Below are positions 36,401-49,386 of a stretch of 64,000 nt of DNA, piece by piece (the first letter of the stretch is position 1; each line of letters opens with the position of its first letter). Made by a program: the position numbers and the translations under genes. The DNA comes from Nymphaea colorata (Eukaryota > Streptophyta > Magnoliopsida > Nymphaeales > Nymphaeaceae), in assembly GCF_008831285.2 (NCBI RefSeq), contig NC_045140.1:20458370-20522369 (forward strand), written 5' to 3'. The notes under the pieces were generated by a model. The model had not been told where the DNA came from and did not search any database. It was given only the letters and a program-made list of their open reading frames with translations.

Positions 36401-39345
36401 GTTTATCTTAGTACTAAATGTATAAGTTGCTTTTACCTGGTAAGAAAAACATTGCCAAAATATTGACAGATAGGCATCTACTTTTGCAAACTAATTTGTT
36501 TGTGGACTCTCCTTCATTCCTCTTTCGAAAATAAAGAGGAAATTTTTTATGATTGGGAATCACACAGATTATGTGATATGACAAAAAATGCGGTTGGTAA
36601 TTGCTATTTATGATTCATACAATGACTTGAGGGCTTGACATTCTTCTTTTGCATTCTAATGTGTCATATTTGGCGATCATATCTGATGAATTAGATTTTG
36701 CAAGATATGTGAAGAAAGGTGTAGCCTGGGAAGAGGGAAAATAAAGAAAAGAGAAAGAAAACAAGAAAAAGAATACGAAGCAAAAAATGGGTAGCAGACA
36801 AGCCAAAATTAATGTAGTTATCATTAGACTAGAGCGAAGCTTAATTAGCCTCTCATGATGAAAACTGAATAAAAAAGTAACTTGATTGCTTAGAATGCAC
36901 CATTGATCTTGTGCCTTTTCTTTTGTATTTGGTATTTGTAGGTGCAAAAACTTGCATCAGTCTATCGACTAAAGAGTGGGTCTCAAGGCTGTGGGAAAAA
37001 AAGGTAGCTGCGTTGTTTGTTCTGTTGTCTCTTGCTAAAGATTGTTGGTATTGCTGTTATTGTGTTATCGCTTCTACTTCATGACATAAACCATTATTAA
37101 TAGTTTATACTTAAAAGAAGGAGTTTTGAAATACTATAGGTAGTATGAGAAATAACAATTTAGTTAAATAATCTGAGCATCTGTTCACTAGTTGGTTTTA
37201 TGTGTATTTTTCTGCTTATTGACTGGGAACATGTCTCTTATAGCTCCAGCCTCCAAGTAGTCCCATACTTATGTTTATCGGTGTTGTCAGACATAGCTAC
37301 TCTGTGTTTAAAAGAGTTTTCGCCAAGCCTTTATATTGAAGAGGTCATACCATTGGAAAGTTTTGGCACCTTGGTGTCAGCTCTGTGCCACCTGGGATGG
37401 TTGTACGTCCTCAAAACTGAGCTGTGATGGCTGTTTCTTACCTTGACAGGGCATTTTGAGCTCCTGGTTTATTGACTGTTGCCTATCCATACGGTCAAAA
37501 GCTTTAGGTGAATATGTTATGACGGACCTCATCAAAAGGGCTGTTCTAACTGACCTGTCCACATCAGCATAAAGGAAAGTAAAAAGGGAAAGAAAGATCA
37601 AAATGAGTAAGGTGGAGGTTTTCAAACTTGTCTCCCTAGACTAACACATCGAAAGATATGACAAGAATCCCTTTTAGTGATTTTTTTTTAACATAATATT
37701 TACTTATTTGGTTCACTTATGTGCTTTTAGTGTGTCTTGTTAGTGTCTCCAATCGATAGTGATTAAGATACCTCCTGACACAAGTGGAACCCTTGGGTCA
37801 TTCTCACCTCCTGAACTTCTGAGCCACTCTGAGCCACTCTGGCATCAGTATACATGCAAAGAGAGTGGGAAGAGTGCCCATTGATGGAGGCTACTGCTTA
37901 TTCCAGATCAAATAGTCTGTGTCCTGGATGGCATTCTCTCTCTGTCTCAGCTACACAAGTGTTTGCTGGGAAGCAGGTCGGGTACTAGTTTTGCCAGTAT
38001 AAACTTGGCATATGTCTGCTGACATAATCAAGAACATAGGACCTCATGTATTATGTATTAATTTTGAGCTTAAGCATAATCGGGATTTGAAGAAGGAAGC
38101 TATTCCTGATTCCTATCTTCAAGTTTGCTCTTACAGATTTTTTTATCCATGGTTGGACCATTCTGACATGTCTTGATTTTTTTTAAAGGTTTGTGACTGT
38201 GACACGAACTGGGCATACGACATTGCCATCCTCAATTGATGAAGTTCGCTTAGAAAGGGTATGTGGTTGTGACTTTGCCATCTATTTTGCTGCGATTTTC
38301 ATGTTTGTGCTTGTTAATGATGATATCACTTTGGCTTCCTTCTTGTGCCCTCACCATACCTTTATGGTAATTTATCACCATCTCATTCATTTCTGCTTTT
38401 CTTTGCTCGCTCTTTTGTTTATTTTCTCACCTGAGACCATCAAAATATTTAGCTAGGGTATGACATGCTTCTTGTTTATTAACTTCTTTCCTGTCTTATT
38501 TGATATGTTTTACTGCATAGCAGTACGTTTCTTTCCTAGCTTACAGATGAATAAAGGAGGCAAACTTTCTGTAGCTTTTACTGACACACTGGGAAACTGT
38601 AGCTTGTCTACTGAATAGAATTCAAATTGATGATCGTGGTATCATGTCTGAAGCACATTTTCTGACCATCATTTTGTTCTTTCAGATGTTGGAATTTGGT
38701 AAACAGTATAATAATCAACACAATAAGGAGAAACTGAAGGGTGTGACATCCAGGGACCAGGCAACAGCAAACAAATTTTCTGAAAGTGTGGTCAGATCAT
38801 CCGAAGGTCGAAAAAGCAAACCTAGAAAGCAAGCTGGAAGGCAGGAGTATGGATATGCTAATGGTAAGCGTATGTCGTTTGTTGCAAGTGGTGTGATGCA
38901 AATGGATGGTCATCCTCAGGAGCCAAGCAGTCCTTTGGAGGACAACGTTTGCACAGAGACCAAGCAAGTTACTCCCTCTGCGCAGTTTGGTGCATTTGAG
39001 ATGCACACAAAGGGCATTGGATCCAAGCTCATGGCAAAGATGGGATATGTGGAAGGGGGTGGCTTAGGCAAGGATGGAAAAGGTATAGCTGAACCCATCG
39101 AGGCTGTTCAACGCCCAAAGTCACTTGGGCTGGGAAACGCCATTCCTGCAGCCACTTCCGGTGGTGAACTCCAAAAGATTGGCACATTTGAGCGGCACAC
39201 GAGGGGGTTTGGTTCGAGGATGATGGCAAAGATGGGGTTTGTCGAAGGCACAGGCTTGGGTAAGGATGGCCAAGGTATACTTGAGCCTTTGAGTGCGAAA
39301 AGGCGACCAAAGAATCTGGGCCTGGGCTCACAAAAGACTCGTTAA
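33413..39345 (+). CDS. R3H-like and double G-patch protein (SQS1-like), 8 exons, 702 aa
   Basis: Exons: 33413-33515, 33930-34060, 34301-35216, 35812-35903, 36319-36393, 36942-37003, 38189-38258, 38686-39345. Phases agree throughout, giving 703 codons with the stop. The N-terminus ([14 protein letters not shown]) is Gly/Arg-rich. Exon 3 encodes a long acidic Ser/Asp/Glu-rich region including YLNGIGG. Exons 5-7 (about 415-483) include [16 protein letters not shown] and TVTRTGHT and resemble a degenerate R3H nucleic-acid-binding domain. Two G-patches lie in the last exon (about 588-633 and 651-697), each with [28 protein letters not shown] spacing and ending LGLG. The layout matches the family of Arabidopsis At3g09850 and yeast Sqs1, which activates the DEAH helicase Prp43 in ribosome biogenesis and splicing. 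Partnership with a plant Prp43 is inferred. Exon 1 is the least certain part. Confidence 0.88.
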
Positions 39346-40910
39346 CATGTCCAAATCTGTATGTTTGTTCCATGGGCAAAGATGATGACCTCTAACCATG
39401 TAAAGGGAAAAGCCCCTAACTGGTTTCTGATGCTGATTATCCTGCCGTATCATTCCTCGTTCCCTCACAGATTGGCGGCCATGGATTTCACTTTCCAAGG
39501 TAGCTGCTGGTGATGGGCATGTTAAGTGTGATTCAACCGGTGCTCCATCCGCCTTCAACGATCATATATAATTTGTCTTTTACATTGTTGGTACGGCTGT
39601 ATATTCAATCATCCTACCCTCTTCTCTTAGTTGCGACACCATAAGGCATGTATTATCAACTGATCCGTTCACTTTCAGCTGGAAATCAATTTCTCAATTT
39701 ACGGCACTTCACTATCGCTGGCTTAACCATCATCTTTTCCTTCAGCAAATTGCTGGAGGCTTTCTCATGTTGTTGCAAACGTACGGGGGTTGATGTTGTT
39801 GAGAAATTTTCAATGGACGTGGAATCTTGTAAGATAGTTATCCCCGGATGAGTTCTCTGATTACGTCTCTCTTGATTTGCGATATGCGCGGCGGGGAGTT
39901 TTTTTTTTTTCCTTTCCCTTGAATTAATCATCTTAAACAGTAGCAGCAAAAAATAAAAATAAAAATAATATATATATATATGTATATATATATAACACGG
40001 TCTATCTCCTCATTTCTTAATTTCCCATACATATGTTCTCCGATTTCCTAATTTCTCTTAAATATGTATATTCCAACACCCTTGTGGTTGCATCTTGCAT
40101 GTTCAGGTGTCTGTAAGGCCCCCGACGACATAAAGAAAAAATAATTGATTCAAAAGAGAATAAGCTACTAAGTGCTTATACGCAGCAAGCAAAGACACGA
40201 GGGCGAGTATGGCGATCCCCGTCCATTTAAGCCATAACGCCATAGAAAAGTTATTACAACAGAAAGAAGGATTCAGGCCTGGCTGATGTCATGAGAGTTA
40301 AGCAATAACATGGCATATATGTATATATAGTTCTGTGAAATGCAAACTAAGAATGACAATGATGTTGGATGAATCTAAGAAAAATATAACCTTAAAGCAA
40401 CCTATAGCTTATCCATTCTGGAAACCGAAGGGTTAAACTGTGAAAAGGGCAGAATAAAGTTTGATCTTCACCAATTACGCTAATCCGCTAATCCTTGGTT
40501 TTCCTAACTCAGATCCTTGCTCAAGTTTAACTGAAAAAACATGCCCAACAAAAAGTTCTTGCTTTTATAAATAATGATTCCGGTAAGCTCGCCGCATTAG
40601 CAAATCCAAGATGCATCAGATATTGAATAAAATTTTGAAATTCTTGAATGCACCCATGAAAAATAGATATATAGAAGGTCCATATCAAAGAATTCCTTAC
40701 AGTTTTCAATGAAACGTAGGAGTGAGACAGACAACAATTCAGAACAATGCAAAGAAAATAATGGGGCACATTTAGAAATGTGGGCGACAAGTTAGTAGTA
40801 ACTCATGGCGGTGAACCTGCAGACATTTGTTATCAGGTTGGCGCCGTGGTGAAGGTTATACTGCTTCTCGAACTTACGTATGCTTAGGGGCAGGTTCACA
40901 GCCTGAGATC
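39346..40910. other. Tail-to-tail intergenic region
   Basis: This contains the 3' UTRs of the G-patch gene (left) and the EAR-motif gene (right), which converge here. A (TA)n-rich patch lies at 39968-39995. No coding exon was recognised. Short frames such as 40527-40790 (-) have no known domain. Confidence 0.5.
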
Positions 40911-42746
40911 TCAGAACCAATCTGCGTGAGGCAAATTCAAGTCGGGAAGAATAGCTGATCTACTGCAGTCAGGAAGAGAGGTGCCGCAGGATGTCTCTGC
41001 AGTAGCGGCATTCTCATGAACATGGTCAGATGGCAATGACTCGGTCAAGTTCTCAGCAACATTTGTAAGGAGGGAAGCTGCAGTGGGAGCCAGGACACCT
41101 GGTTGTGCAGGTGATTCAATCTCTGGTGTCACGGAGGGATAAGCGGCGACCTCCGACAGAGGGATGGCCACAACCTTCAGTTCTTCAGGTGCAGGTGGTT
41201 TCGACTGCAAGGCAAAAGAGAATAGTTTGAGGAAGCCCTTCATTAGAATTTAGAACTCAAAACAGCATGCATGTTCATGAACACATTCACAGAAAAGACG
41301 TGCCTTTGAAAGAAGAAAAGTGTCTAAATCAAGTAGATTTCAGTCGCTAGTCCTTGATTTTAATGACATCAACGCTTTTTCCATTACACAAAAATGAGTT
41401 TGTTCTTAGAGAACTACCACAACGAAAAACGCAAACATCAAAAGATCGTGCTCATGAAAGTAAGTTAAGACAAGGATATGCTAACAAACAGAGCAGGGAT
41501 GAAGCATGGAAGGAATGACTGTCCTTGACGCCAGAAAAACTGCGTCAGTGACAGTCTCGCCTCTTCTACGACGCAGCAGCTGCCTCCGGCAAATATAAAA
41601 AAGAAACAAAAAAGACGCAATTGGAACAAAAAAAATAATGATAGTGTATATATATAGAATGGTGTCCAACTTCACCTAACTATCAAACCAAGCTTATTCA
41701 CTTCAACATGATGAACGGTTAAAAAAGAAAAATGAGAAACAGGATTTGTGAGGCCTATCACACTGGGAAGCGATCAAAAGTAGAATAACAAAGAGGGACA
41801 GCAGGAAAACAGATAAAACATGTGAAAAAAAATTCCCATAGCTTTTCTACCACTACTTTCTTCTACATCCCAGTTTTTTTACCATTTAGGACGATGAGAG
41901 AGTGAGTCAAACAAGTTCGAAACACCAACAACTCCTGATCTAACAGGGACATAGCCAGGGCTCTCTCTCTCACTCTCTCTCTCTCTCTGAGGGCAAGCGA
42001 AGAAGTCAATGTCCCTCGCAGGACAAGCCATCCTCCACCCTTCGGCGAATCACCATTGCCGCCATGCACCAAACAAAGAACTTAGCTAATGGAATAGTTG
42101 ACTACCCACGAATAAATCATAAGAAAAAGCATCATAATTTTCGAACCGACTAATAACTAAATTTCGCTGTAACTCGATTTATATCAACGGACAGAGGACA
42201 GGAAACATGACAACAGGAGCTCGTCGGAAGAAACCAAACCTTCACTACGCTCACAGAGGGTTCACCGTTGGCCCTGCTGCTGGACGTCGATGGAGCTTCA
42301 TCTCCAGCTTGATCGACCTTCCGGCTGTTTTGGCTATTTGGAGAATCCTCCCCCTCACCTGCATTCCTTCCGGGACTCGTGTTCCACTCCAAGGGCGAAA
42401 GCGGGCTACCGTCATGACGTCCGGCCTCAACGAGCGTCAATGGCGATGCTGGCTTTGGTGCCCCCTCGTTGATAGCGCCACCGTCGAACCAACCATGCAG
42501 CCTCGGTGTGGAGGGAGAACGGCGTTTTCCGAGTCGTCCCCATCGCAATGCTGGGGACGTGAGAGGTGGTGAAGACGATGGCTTCCCATTCATGAGCTGC
42601 ATGAGCATCTGCGCCACCAGGACGTCGTCCTCCAGCATCCTCGCCACCCACTCGTCCTCCTCTGCTTCCATGGCCTCAGCCTCTGCTTCTCCTGTTCCCC
42701 GCGCACAAAGAGAACAGGTTCTCACTTTCTTTCTCGGATCGCTCAT
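40911..42746 (-). CDS. EAR-motif plant-specific protein, two exons, 266 aa
   Basis: Exon 1 is 42240-42746 and exon 2 is 40911-41204. Both meet in phase 0, exon 1 with a GTTTGG donor and exon 2 after TTGCAG. The N-terminus (MSDPRKKVRTCSLC) is basic with two cysteines. It is followed by an acidic helix (EAEAEAMEAEEDEWVARML, about 20-38), a Ser/Pro region with RWGRLGKRRSPSTPRL, and a low-complexity Pro/Ser/Ala stretch. The extreme C-terminus has DLNLP (257-261), a match to the DLNxxP/LxLxL class of EAR repression motifs that recruit TOPLESS/SAP18 corepressors. I do not recognise a DNA-binding domain, so it may be an adaptor or co-repressor. A further small exon inside the 1.0-kb intron cannot be excluded. 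The non-canonical donor lowers certainty about the join. Confidence 0.7.
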
Positions 42747-42867
42747 TCAATCGAAGACCTTGAAAGCCAAATAGCAGTATAAGATTGTTCTGCCTCTGCT
42801 TCTCTCCTTCCGCGCACGAGGAGAACAGGTTCTCTGTCTCGCTAGGCCTTGAAAACCAGCATGGCAG

Positions 42868-45562
42868 AATATGATTTTTCTACGCAATATGACGATAGAT
42901 TGTGATAACGTTTAGCTTATTTACAGATTGGCCGTTTAGAAAACGATAAAGAAACTGGATAATTATCAATCGACTGCTGTTTGCCACCATTCCCTTATCA
43001 GATTCGGCATAAGTCGTCAAAATGAAGAATAAATTCCCGTTTTGCCACTTCTCTCTTAGAGGGTAAAGACCATCTTTTTACATTATCTATAATGAAATTG
43101 TTTAAAAAGTTTTGAAAATTATAAAGGTTATATATATATATATATATATATATATAATGAGATTGACAGGTACCTTGTCTTTATTTTCTTAATGGAGCGT
43201 TGAATAAGGCATGACGATCTTCTCACCTGATTAAATATTTTTTTAGCATCGAAGACAATTTTAAAAAGGCAGAAACTCAAATGTAGGTCCATGCAAATGA
43301 GTTCGAAGCTTACCGGACTCTTAGAAGGATATGAATTAACGCAAGGCACATATATGCGAGGCCACTTTGCCTAATCTCAATTCACGTTAACAAGGATTCC
43401 TAATTTTATTTCCAACCGATTTAAAAAGATAAAATTCAGTGTGTTATCTAGCTAGGGATGTCAATCTATCCGTTTTGAATCCAACATCTAACCAAACTGT
43501 TCTGACAAAAATCAAATATGAAAAGAGTTTAATATCCGATAAGAAAAAAAGAGATAAGAATCAGATCTAAAAGATATAACATCCAGTCAGATTTTGATTC
43601 AGATGTACATAAATATCTGATCAAATTTCTATTCAGATCAAATTTAGTTTGAAATTGATATCCATGTCCAATGATCTTTGAAAACCAGTCAAATTCAGTG
43701 CACAATTTGGATTCAGATTCAAACATGAACATAAAAACCGGTTTCAAATCGAATTCAGATTGTAAAATCGGATTTATACTCTGTCTTCACCGTCAAGGTA
43801 TATGAATCCAAACCATGGTCCAGATCTTTTGCAAGTTTTGCTTGCAGAAACGACGATTTGGAACTTCTCACAGCTATTACTTGTTCAAAGTAAAAGCGTG
43901 GTAACAACAAGAGAAGTAAAACAGAAAACTCAAAATGTGTAAAAGACAAAACATTGAGGGGGAAAACATTTACTCTCTTCAACAGTAGAATTAACTTTAC
44001 AAAATGAACCCACTTCCGTTTATATAGAGAAAGAGATGGATTGTGGATCTGAATCCATTTATAATATTTGAAACTTTCTATATCCAGTTACAAGTTTTGG
44101 ATCTTGATCCATTTGCTTCTGGCCCAGCATCAAGATCTGAATGAATTTTGTTGGATTCACGTGCACCAGGCATGGTTAAACTAACTTTGCAAAATGAAAC
44201 CCACGTCCCTTTATATAAAGAAAGAGATGGATAGCGGATCTGGATCCGATGGTAATAACAGAATGAGATTTTTCTACGTATATGACGATAGTTGGTGACA
44301 ACCTTTTACTTGTTTGTTTACCTCAAGGGGTGGTAGCGCACTGGGCGGTAAGGTGGTCCTGCTCCTTTAACGGATTTGGTTCGAGTCCGTGGAGTGACTA
44401 CTGTCACGTCTCAACGCGTGCTACTCCTGGCCTATAAAAGGGCCCGACGCAGCTCTGTGAAAACTCCGAGGGGCGAGCCCGGGGGGAAGGCCTCTCTTAG
44501 GGGAGGTGGCAATGAACCGCTCACCCCTTAAAAAAAAAAAAACCTTTTACTTGTTTACAAATTGGCTATTTAGAAAATGATAAAGAAATTGGATAATTAT
44601 TCAACCGACCTTGCTTCCATCGGCTTCTTTTCCGTTATTCCGGCATATGTCAATTAACGATAAAACCGTTGTGTTTGGTTGAGAGCTATTAGAGATAGAA
44701 GCCCAGATTTGGTGTCGGTACCTTATGTAATTTTTTTTGACTCATCATAGTATCATATTAGATTTTTACCATGGAAGCCAAATTTGAAAGACAAAAACTC
44801 AAATGTAGATCCGTGCAAATGAATTCCAAGCATATTGGGCCTCTAAGCATTTGTATTAACATAAAATGCACGTATGATTTGAATATTTTACTAAAAAATC
44901 AGATCAAATTCAGATTTAAAAAGTGGCATCTGATCAGATTCAGATTCAAACATACATAAATATCTGATTAGATTCACGTTTTACATAAATATTATATATT
45001 CAATGCTCTTACGTTTTGAAAATAGGTCAAGTTCAATTCAAAATTCACATCTGAATTTACATTATAATAGAAAACTCAGATTTAGATCCGATTCAAATTG
45101 TAAAATGAGACTTCATATTCACATTGCTTATATTGGAATTCAAATATGTGAATATCTGAGACCGGATATGATTACGATTATATTTAAATTGAATCAGATC
45201 GATTGAGAAACCCATTCAGCGGATATATTTTAAGAAGGTTCGATCCCCAATGAAAGACAGACCAAGGGATAACAAATGCAAATCGACCGCTAGAGCGTAT
45301 CGTTCAGGTTTTTTATACAAAGTGAAAACCGAAATCCACAGTGGTAATATAAAAAAAATTTATACTGCAATGTTCTTCCTTGCTTTTTATCTTCTTGTTC
45401 GAATAAAGGATGCTCATCTTTTTATCTTCATGGTGGATGGATCCGAGTGAAGGTCCATACCTCATTGGATTACTCATTCTTCACCGTCAAGGTATATGGA
45501 TCCAAACCATGGTTCAGATCTGAATGATTTTTGTTGAATCCAAGTGTACCAGACATGGTTGA
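42868..45562. repeat. Old segmental (tandem) duplication of non-coding DNA
   Basis: Blocks recur in the same order. GATTTTTCTACG..ATATGACGATAG occurs at 42872 and 44268; ACTCAAATGTAG(G/A)TCC at about 43274 and 44797; CATAAATATCTGAT at about 43608 and 44955; CACCGTCAAGGTATATG at about 43788 and 45481. Copy A (42.87-43.83 kb) begins just upstream of the EAR gene, and copy B is 44.26-45.55 kb. A nested pair (AACTTT(A/G)CAAAATGAA.CCCAC) recurs at about 43993 and 44182. The interior is rich in GATTCAGATT-like words typical of plant DNA-transposon debris. A (TA)n run lies at 43129-43157. No protein is encoded. Confidence 0.75.
44316..44540 (+). mobile_element. tRNA-derived SINE with poly(A) tail
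   Basis: The element carries RNA polymerase III internal promoter boxes: A box TAGCGCACTGG (44334-44344, one mismatch to TRGCNNAGYGG) and a perfect B box GGTTCGAGTCC (44378-44388). It ends in an A12 tail at about 44530-44541. It is flanked by a 16-bp direct duplication, AACCTTTTACTTGTTT (44300-44315 and 44541-44556). The unrelated body after the tRNA-like head and the GC-rich tail are typical of plant SINEs. The duplicated segment at 42905-42930 shows the uninterrupted site. Confidence 0.9.
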
Positions 45563-48500
45563 TATCCATACCCGAACCAAGTATGGACCATTTACTCTGG
45601 TTGCCGGAGCTCCCTCTGCTCCCCTTTGTGGTCTCTGCAACACTACCTCCGTCCTTCCGATCGTCTTCTCCGGCGGGCTGCCGCCCTTTCGGGGTGTTGT
45701 TCAGCGGGTGGCTGTCTCCTGGGTAATTGCTGAAGACGATTTCCCTTTTCCTCTTCGGGTCAGTAGACTCTCTCGCTCTCGCTCTCGCTCTCGCTCTCGC
45801 TCTCGCTCTCTCTCGTATATTTTAAACAGGAGCATGAAGCCCCTAAAGTTGCCGGATTTGGTCTCAAGAATTGTTGGGCATTGGGCGAATTTGATCAACG
45901 TTTAATGTTATTTTCAGATTTTGTGTCATTTATAGGGCCCGTTTAATGGCCCTGGATTTTTGTAGAGGGAGTATAAAAATCCGTGAATCGGATTCTGTCC
46001 ATGCTCCGTCATGCACAGGATAAAAGACCATGATCTCGAGTGGGAGAGCGCGGATTGTTTTCTACGGGAAAAAGTCAGGCCTTCGTAGGTCCGACTTGTA
46101 TCCACGGGCAAAAGAAGTGCCCGTTGGGCATCCCATTCCATCGTCTCAAGGGGTCTTTCACCCCATCGCAACATTCTTCCGCCGTTCACTACAGTACTCA
46201 TTCACCACAAAACTCACAGTAGTGGTCGCTTTCCCATGGCAGCATCCTCCTTCACGAGGTAGGGCTTCTCTGTCTCTGCCTATGTCTCTCTTTCTTGACT
46301 TGCGTCCCCTTTCTGCCTCTACGTGTATTCTTCTTATTCCTCTTAATCTTCTTCTTCCTCTTCTTCTGTCATCCTCATCCTATCACCGACGAATCTCCCC
46401 CCGTCTTCCTCTTCCTCTTAATCTTCCTGATTTGTATATTTGGGTGTCATATCAGGCTGTTTCTTTGCTAATTCTTGGCAGTAGAGGGAGAATTCTGAAT
46501 TGGGTTGAGAATTTACACTTTTTGGTATTCAAGTCATATAATTGTAATAGTTGCTATATTTTTAAGCTTAAGGAAGTAGCAAGATCGACTCCATCGCAAT
46601 GCCTTTCTTTGTCACAAGATTCCTGATCCTTCCGAATTGACATGTTTCTTTTTATTGTCTGTTTCTGTGATATTTGCTGCATACTGAAACCTAAGAACGA
46701 GTTAGCCAAAACTTGCTTGGATAAATAGGATTTCCTATGAGAGAACGCGTGCTGATTTGATTTTCTGGAATAGGGAGAAGCAATTCTCATACTGAGTCAT
46801 GGAAAACGGAATAGGAATTTTTATTAGCTAAAACAATGGGTCTAGGCTTCAAGAAGGGACGATCGTGAATTTGTGATAAACGTTTTAAAGTTGATCTTTA
46901 TCGTTTCTTAGTTTAATTTCTCGGAGTTATGTGATTTTGAGTTTTCCACGGTAGCTTTAGAGATTTGAAGTTGAAAGCCTGTAGGACCTTTTGATGCAAT
47001 GAGAAGAGGACAAAATGTCAATGACTCTTCCCTCTCTTACGCAATTTTTTTTCCCCTCTCTCTCTCTTTAATAGAGCGTTGCTCTTTAGTTGCTTAGCAA
47101 AGAAGCAGAAGACCTCACTTACTGAATTTTTTGTTTATCTATGACATATTTTAACTAGGATTTTTAGAATCTGTTGTTTTTGTCAACTTGCAAATTAATG
47201 TAAAATCATAACAGAAATCTTTGATGTTCTGGACCAACTTCACCTTCACTACGTGCATGGTGAGAAAAGGTTATACTCAAACTAAATTTTGCGTTTCCTA
47301 GGATCTTCTGTCTATCCGAGCCAATACAATGGCGTTTGGACATACTTGATGGGACATATGGGATAGTGGAGGTCCTTATGTGAACTTTATGATGATTTCT
47401 AGAGTATAAGAATGTAGCTGTAAAACATGAGAAGATGAAGGAATGTGTGGATAATTTGTTACTGTACCAAAAATCTCACGGTGGAAATTCAGAGGCTTTG
47501 GCAGAGCGAATCCTAGTGTGTGGAAATTGGTTGAAGTTTCTTTACTTCTCAAATTGTAGATAACTATTGATATTATGAATGATAAGCATACAAGCAGAGG
47601 TGCAACCAGAAAATTTATTTGGGGGACGGCTTCTCATTTTCCAAAGAAATTTATGTCAATGTTTGTTGTAAAAAAATCCAGCAGGACAGGGTTGCCTCTG
47701 CCCATGCATCCAAACAAGATCTTTTCTTCTTAGTGATAATGAAGCTGATTCGATCAACTTGTAGAGAATCCTTTTCAAAGTCTACTATGAAAGTATTAGT
47801 CTTCTCTATGTTGTTTTCGGTCACATTAAATGTGCCTTGCCAGGATTTGAGCATCCTCTTCCCCTTAATCTTGGTTCCATTTTCATGGATCTTTTTCTTT
47901 TTTTGGCATTAGAGAATTTGTACCCATAGAACAATGTAGCCTGGTCATGTTAAAATTATGAGCAAAGTCCTGCATAGTGGAATATTCAGTTATATGACCT
48001 TGAATGTTTGGACGATATACAAAAGGGGCTTCTCTAAGACAGATGACTCAACACCACGTGATGCTTTTATTGTGAGTAGTATGTGTGTGCTGGTTTATAT
48101 ATATATATATATATATATACAAATTCCCATACATATCATACATGTTTGTGCGCCCCTATATCATATTATTGTTGGAGTAGTACAGATGGGAATTTGTTTG
48201 TGTGCTACTTATTCCAGGCACATATAGGACATCGGGTCTTTGAAAAAAAATCTTGATTTGGTGGAATTCATATCGAGACCTGATTTGTTAGAAAGTGTGG
48301 TAGGAGGTTAAAACTTGTGAAGAGAACTTCAGACTCTTCAGTAGTTTTGTGAGTTCTTAATAGTTCTGGTTGAAAATGTTAGAAGGGATTTTTCGTGTAA
48401 CTCTAATAAATTAGAGAACTGTGTGAATTTATGACAGATTTAAATTCACCTTTTTTATTAAATACTTCTGTTTTGGCCTATTTGGATACAAATAGGTTCA

Positions 48501-49386
48501 GTTCCTTGTTATTTCAATTAGTGAGGATATAGGTCAGCTTACAAATTGTGTTTGCATCACAGTGCAATCATAAAAAATGCATTGATTTGGTTAAAAGCAG
48601 GTTTGGGTCTTAGATGTAAAATCTGGGAACCTACTCAGCTTTTGAATGAGTTGAAATTTTGGACCAATCTACCTGTGCATTTATTTTCTTCAGGTTTGAT
48701 TGGATCAGAATAACCAGTTCTTGTTCTTCCAGGTTCTGTCATACTGATGAGGAAAGGGTCGAGGTCTTTTGTTGAAAGAATTGATACTTTAAAGTTGGAA
48801 GCACAAGTAGTGCTACTGTTTAATCACAAAATGTGTGTTAACTTTTTGTGTACAATCATGTCATGCTGGTGTAGTATCTACTTTGCTATGTAGTATATTT
48901 TTGAGGCCTCATGTATGTGATATGGCTTATTGGTAGCCATGTAAAACATATATTGAACATTAGAAGCTATATACTTGAAGCTTAAAAAGTTTAAGCCTTG
49001 TAAGAACCTATGTGTAATTAAGATGCCACTGGTGCAACATTTTTGTCAGCAAGCCAAATTTGTGAAAAAATGGTTGGTTTTATGTTGAAGATCTGATTTT
49101 TCTCAATAATGTCATCTAGTCCTTATAATATTAAGCAGTATTTATGATGTTTTGCATTTCTTTATGGAAGTCAAGTTCATTTTACAAGTATCCATTTAAT
49201 TTGAATCCAAAGAAGATCAGTAGTGTTGGAATTAAAGGAAAAAGAAATGGTTATGAGCTGGTTTCAGTCAAAGTACATGTTTATCGTCTTCTCTGTATGT
49301 GTGTGTATCTCTGTCTTTTGCTCGCTATATAGTGTCTGAAAGATATGAATTTGTTCTAAGACAGGACTGGAGGATAACATAGAACA
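45546..49386 (+). other. Probable 5' region and UTR intron of the MIC19-like gene
   Basis: Positions 45600-46400 are GC- and pyrimidine-rich, with a (TCTCGC)n microsatellite at about 45771-45812, and look like a promoter/5' UTR. A donor-like GAG/GTAGGG at about 46258 and an acceptor TTCTAAGACAG at about 49354-49364 would remove a 3.1-kb intron before the start codon. The stretch between is AT-rich and carries a (TA)n run at 48098-48119. I see no other coding exon in it. Confidence 0.4.
45771..45812. repeat. (TCTCGC)n hexanucleotide microsatellite
   Basis: About seven CTCTCG units lie in a pyrimidine-rich, GC-rich stretch likely to be a gene leader. On the opposite strand it produces an artificial Arg-Glu repeat frame. 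Confidence 0.9.

Noticed and set aside
45701..45898. Arg-Glu repeat frame on the minus strand
   Set aside because: It is the translation of the (TCTCGC)n microsatellite.
46231..46257. Short start MAASSFT before a donor site, as a possible N-terminus of the MIC19-like protein
   Set aside because: Joining it to the 49365 acceptor meets a stop within a few codons, so at best it is an upstream ORF in the leader.
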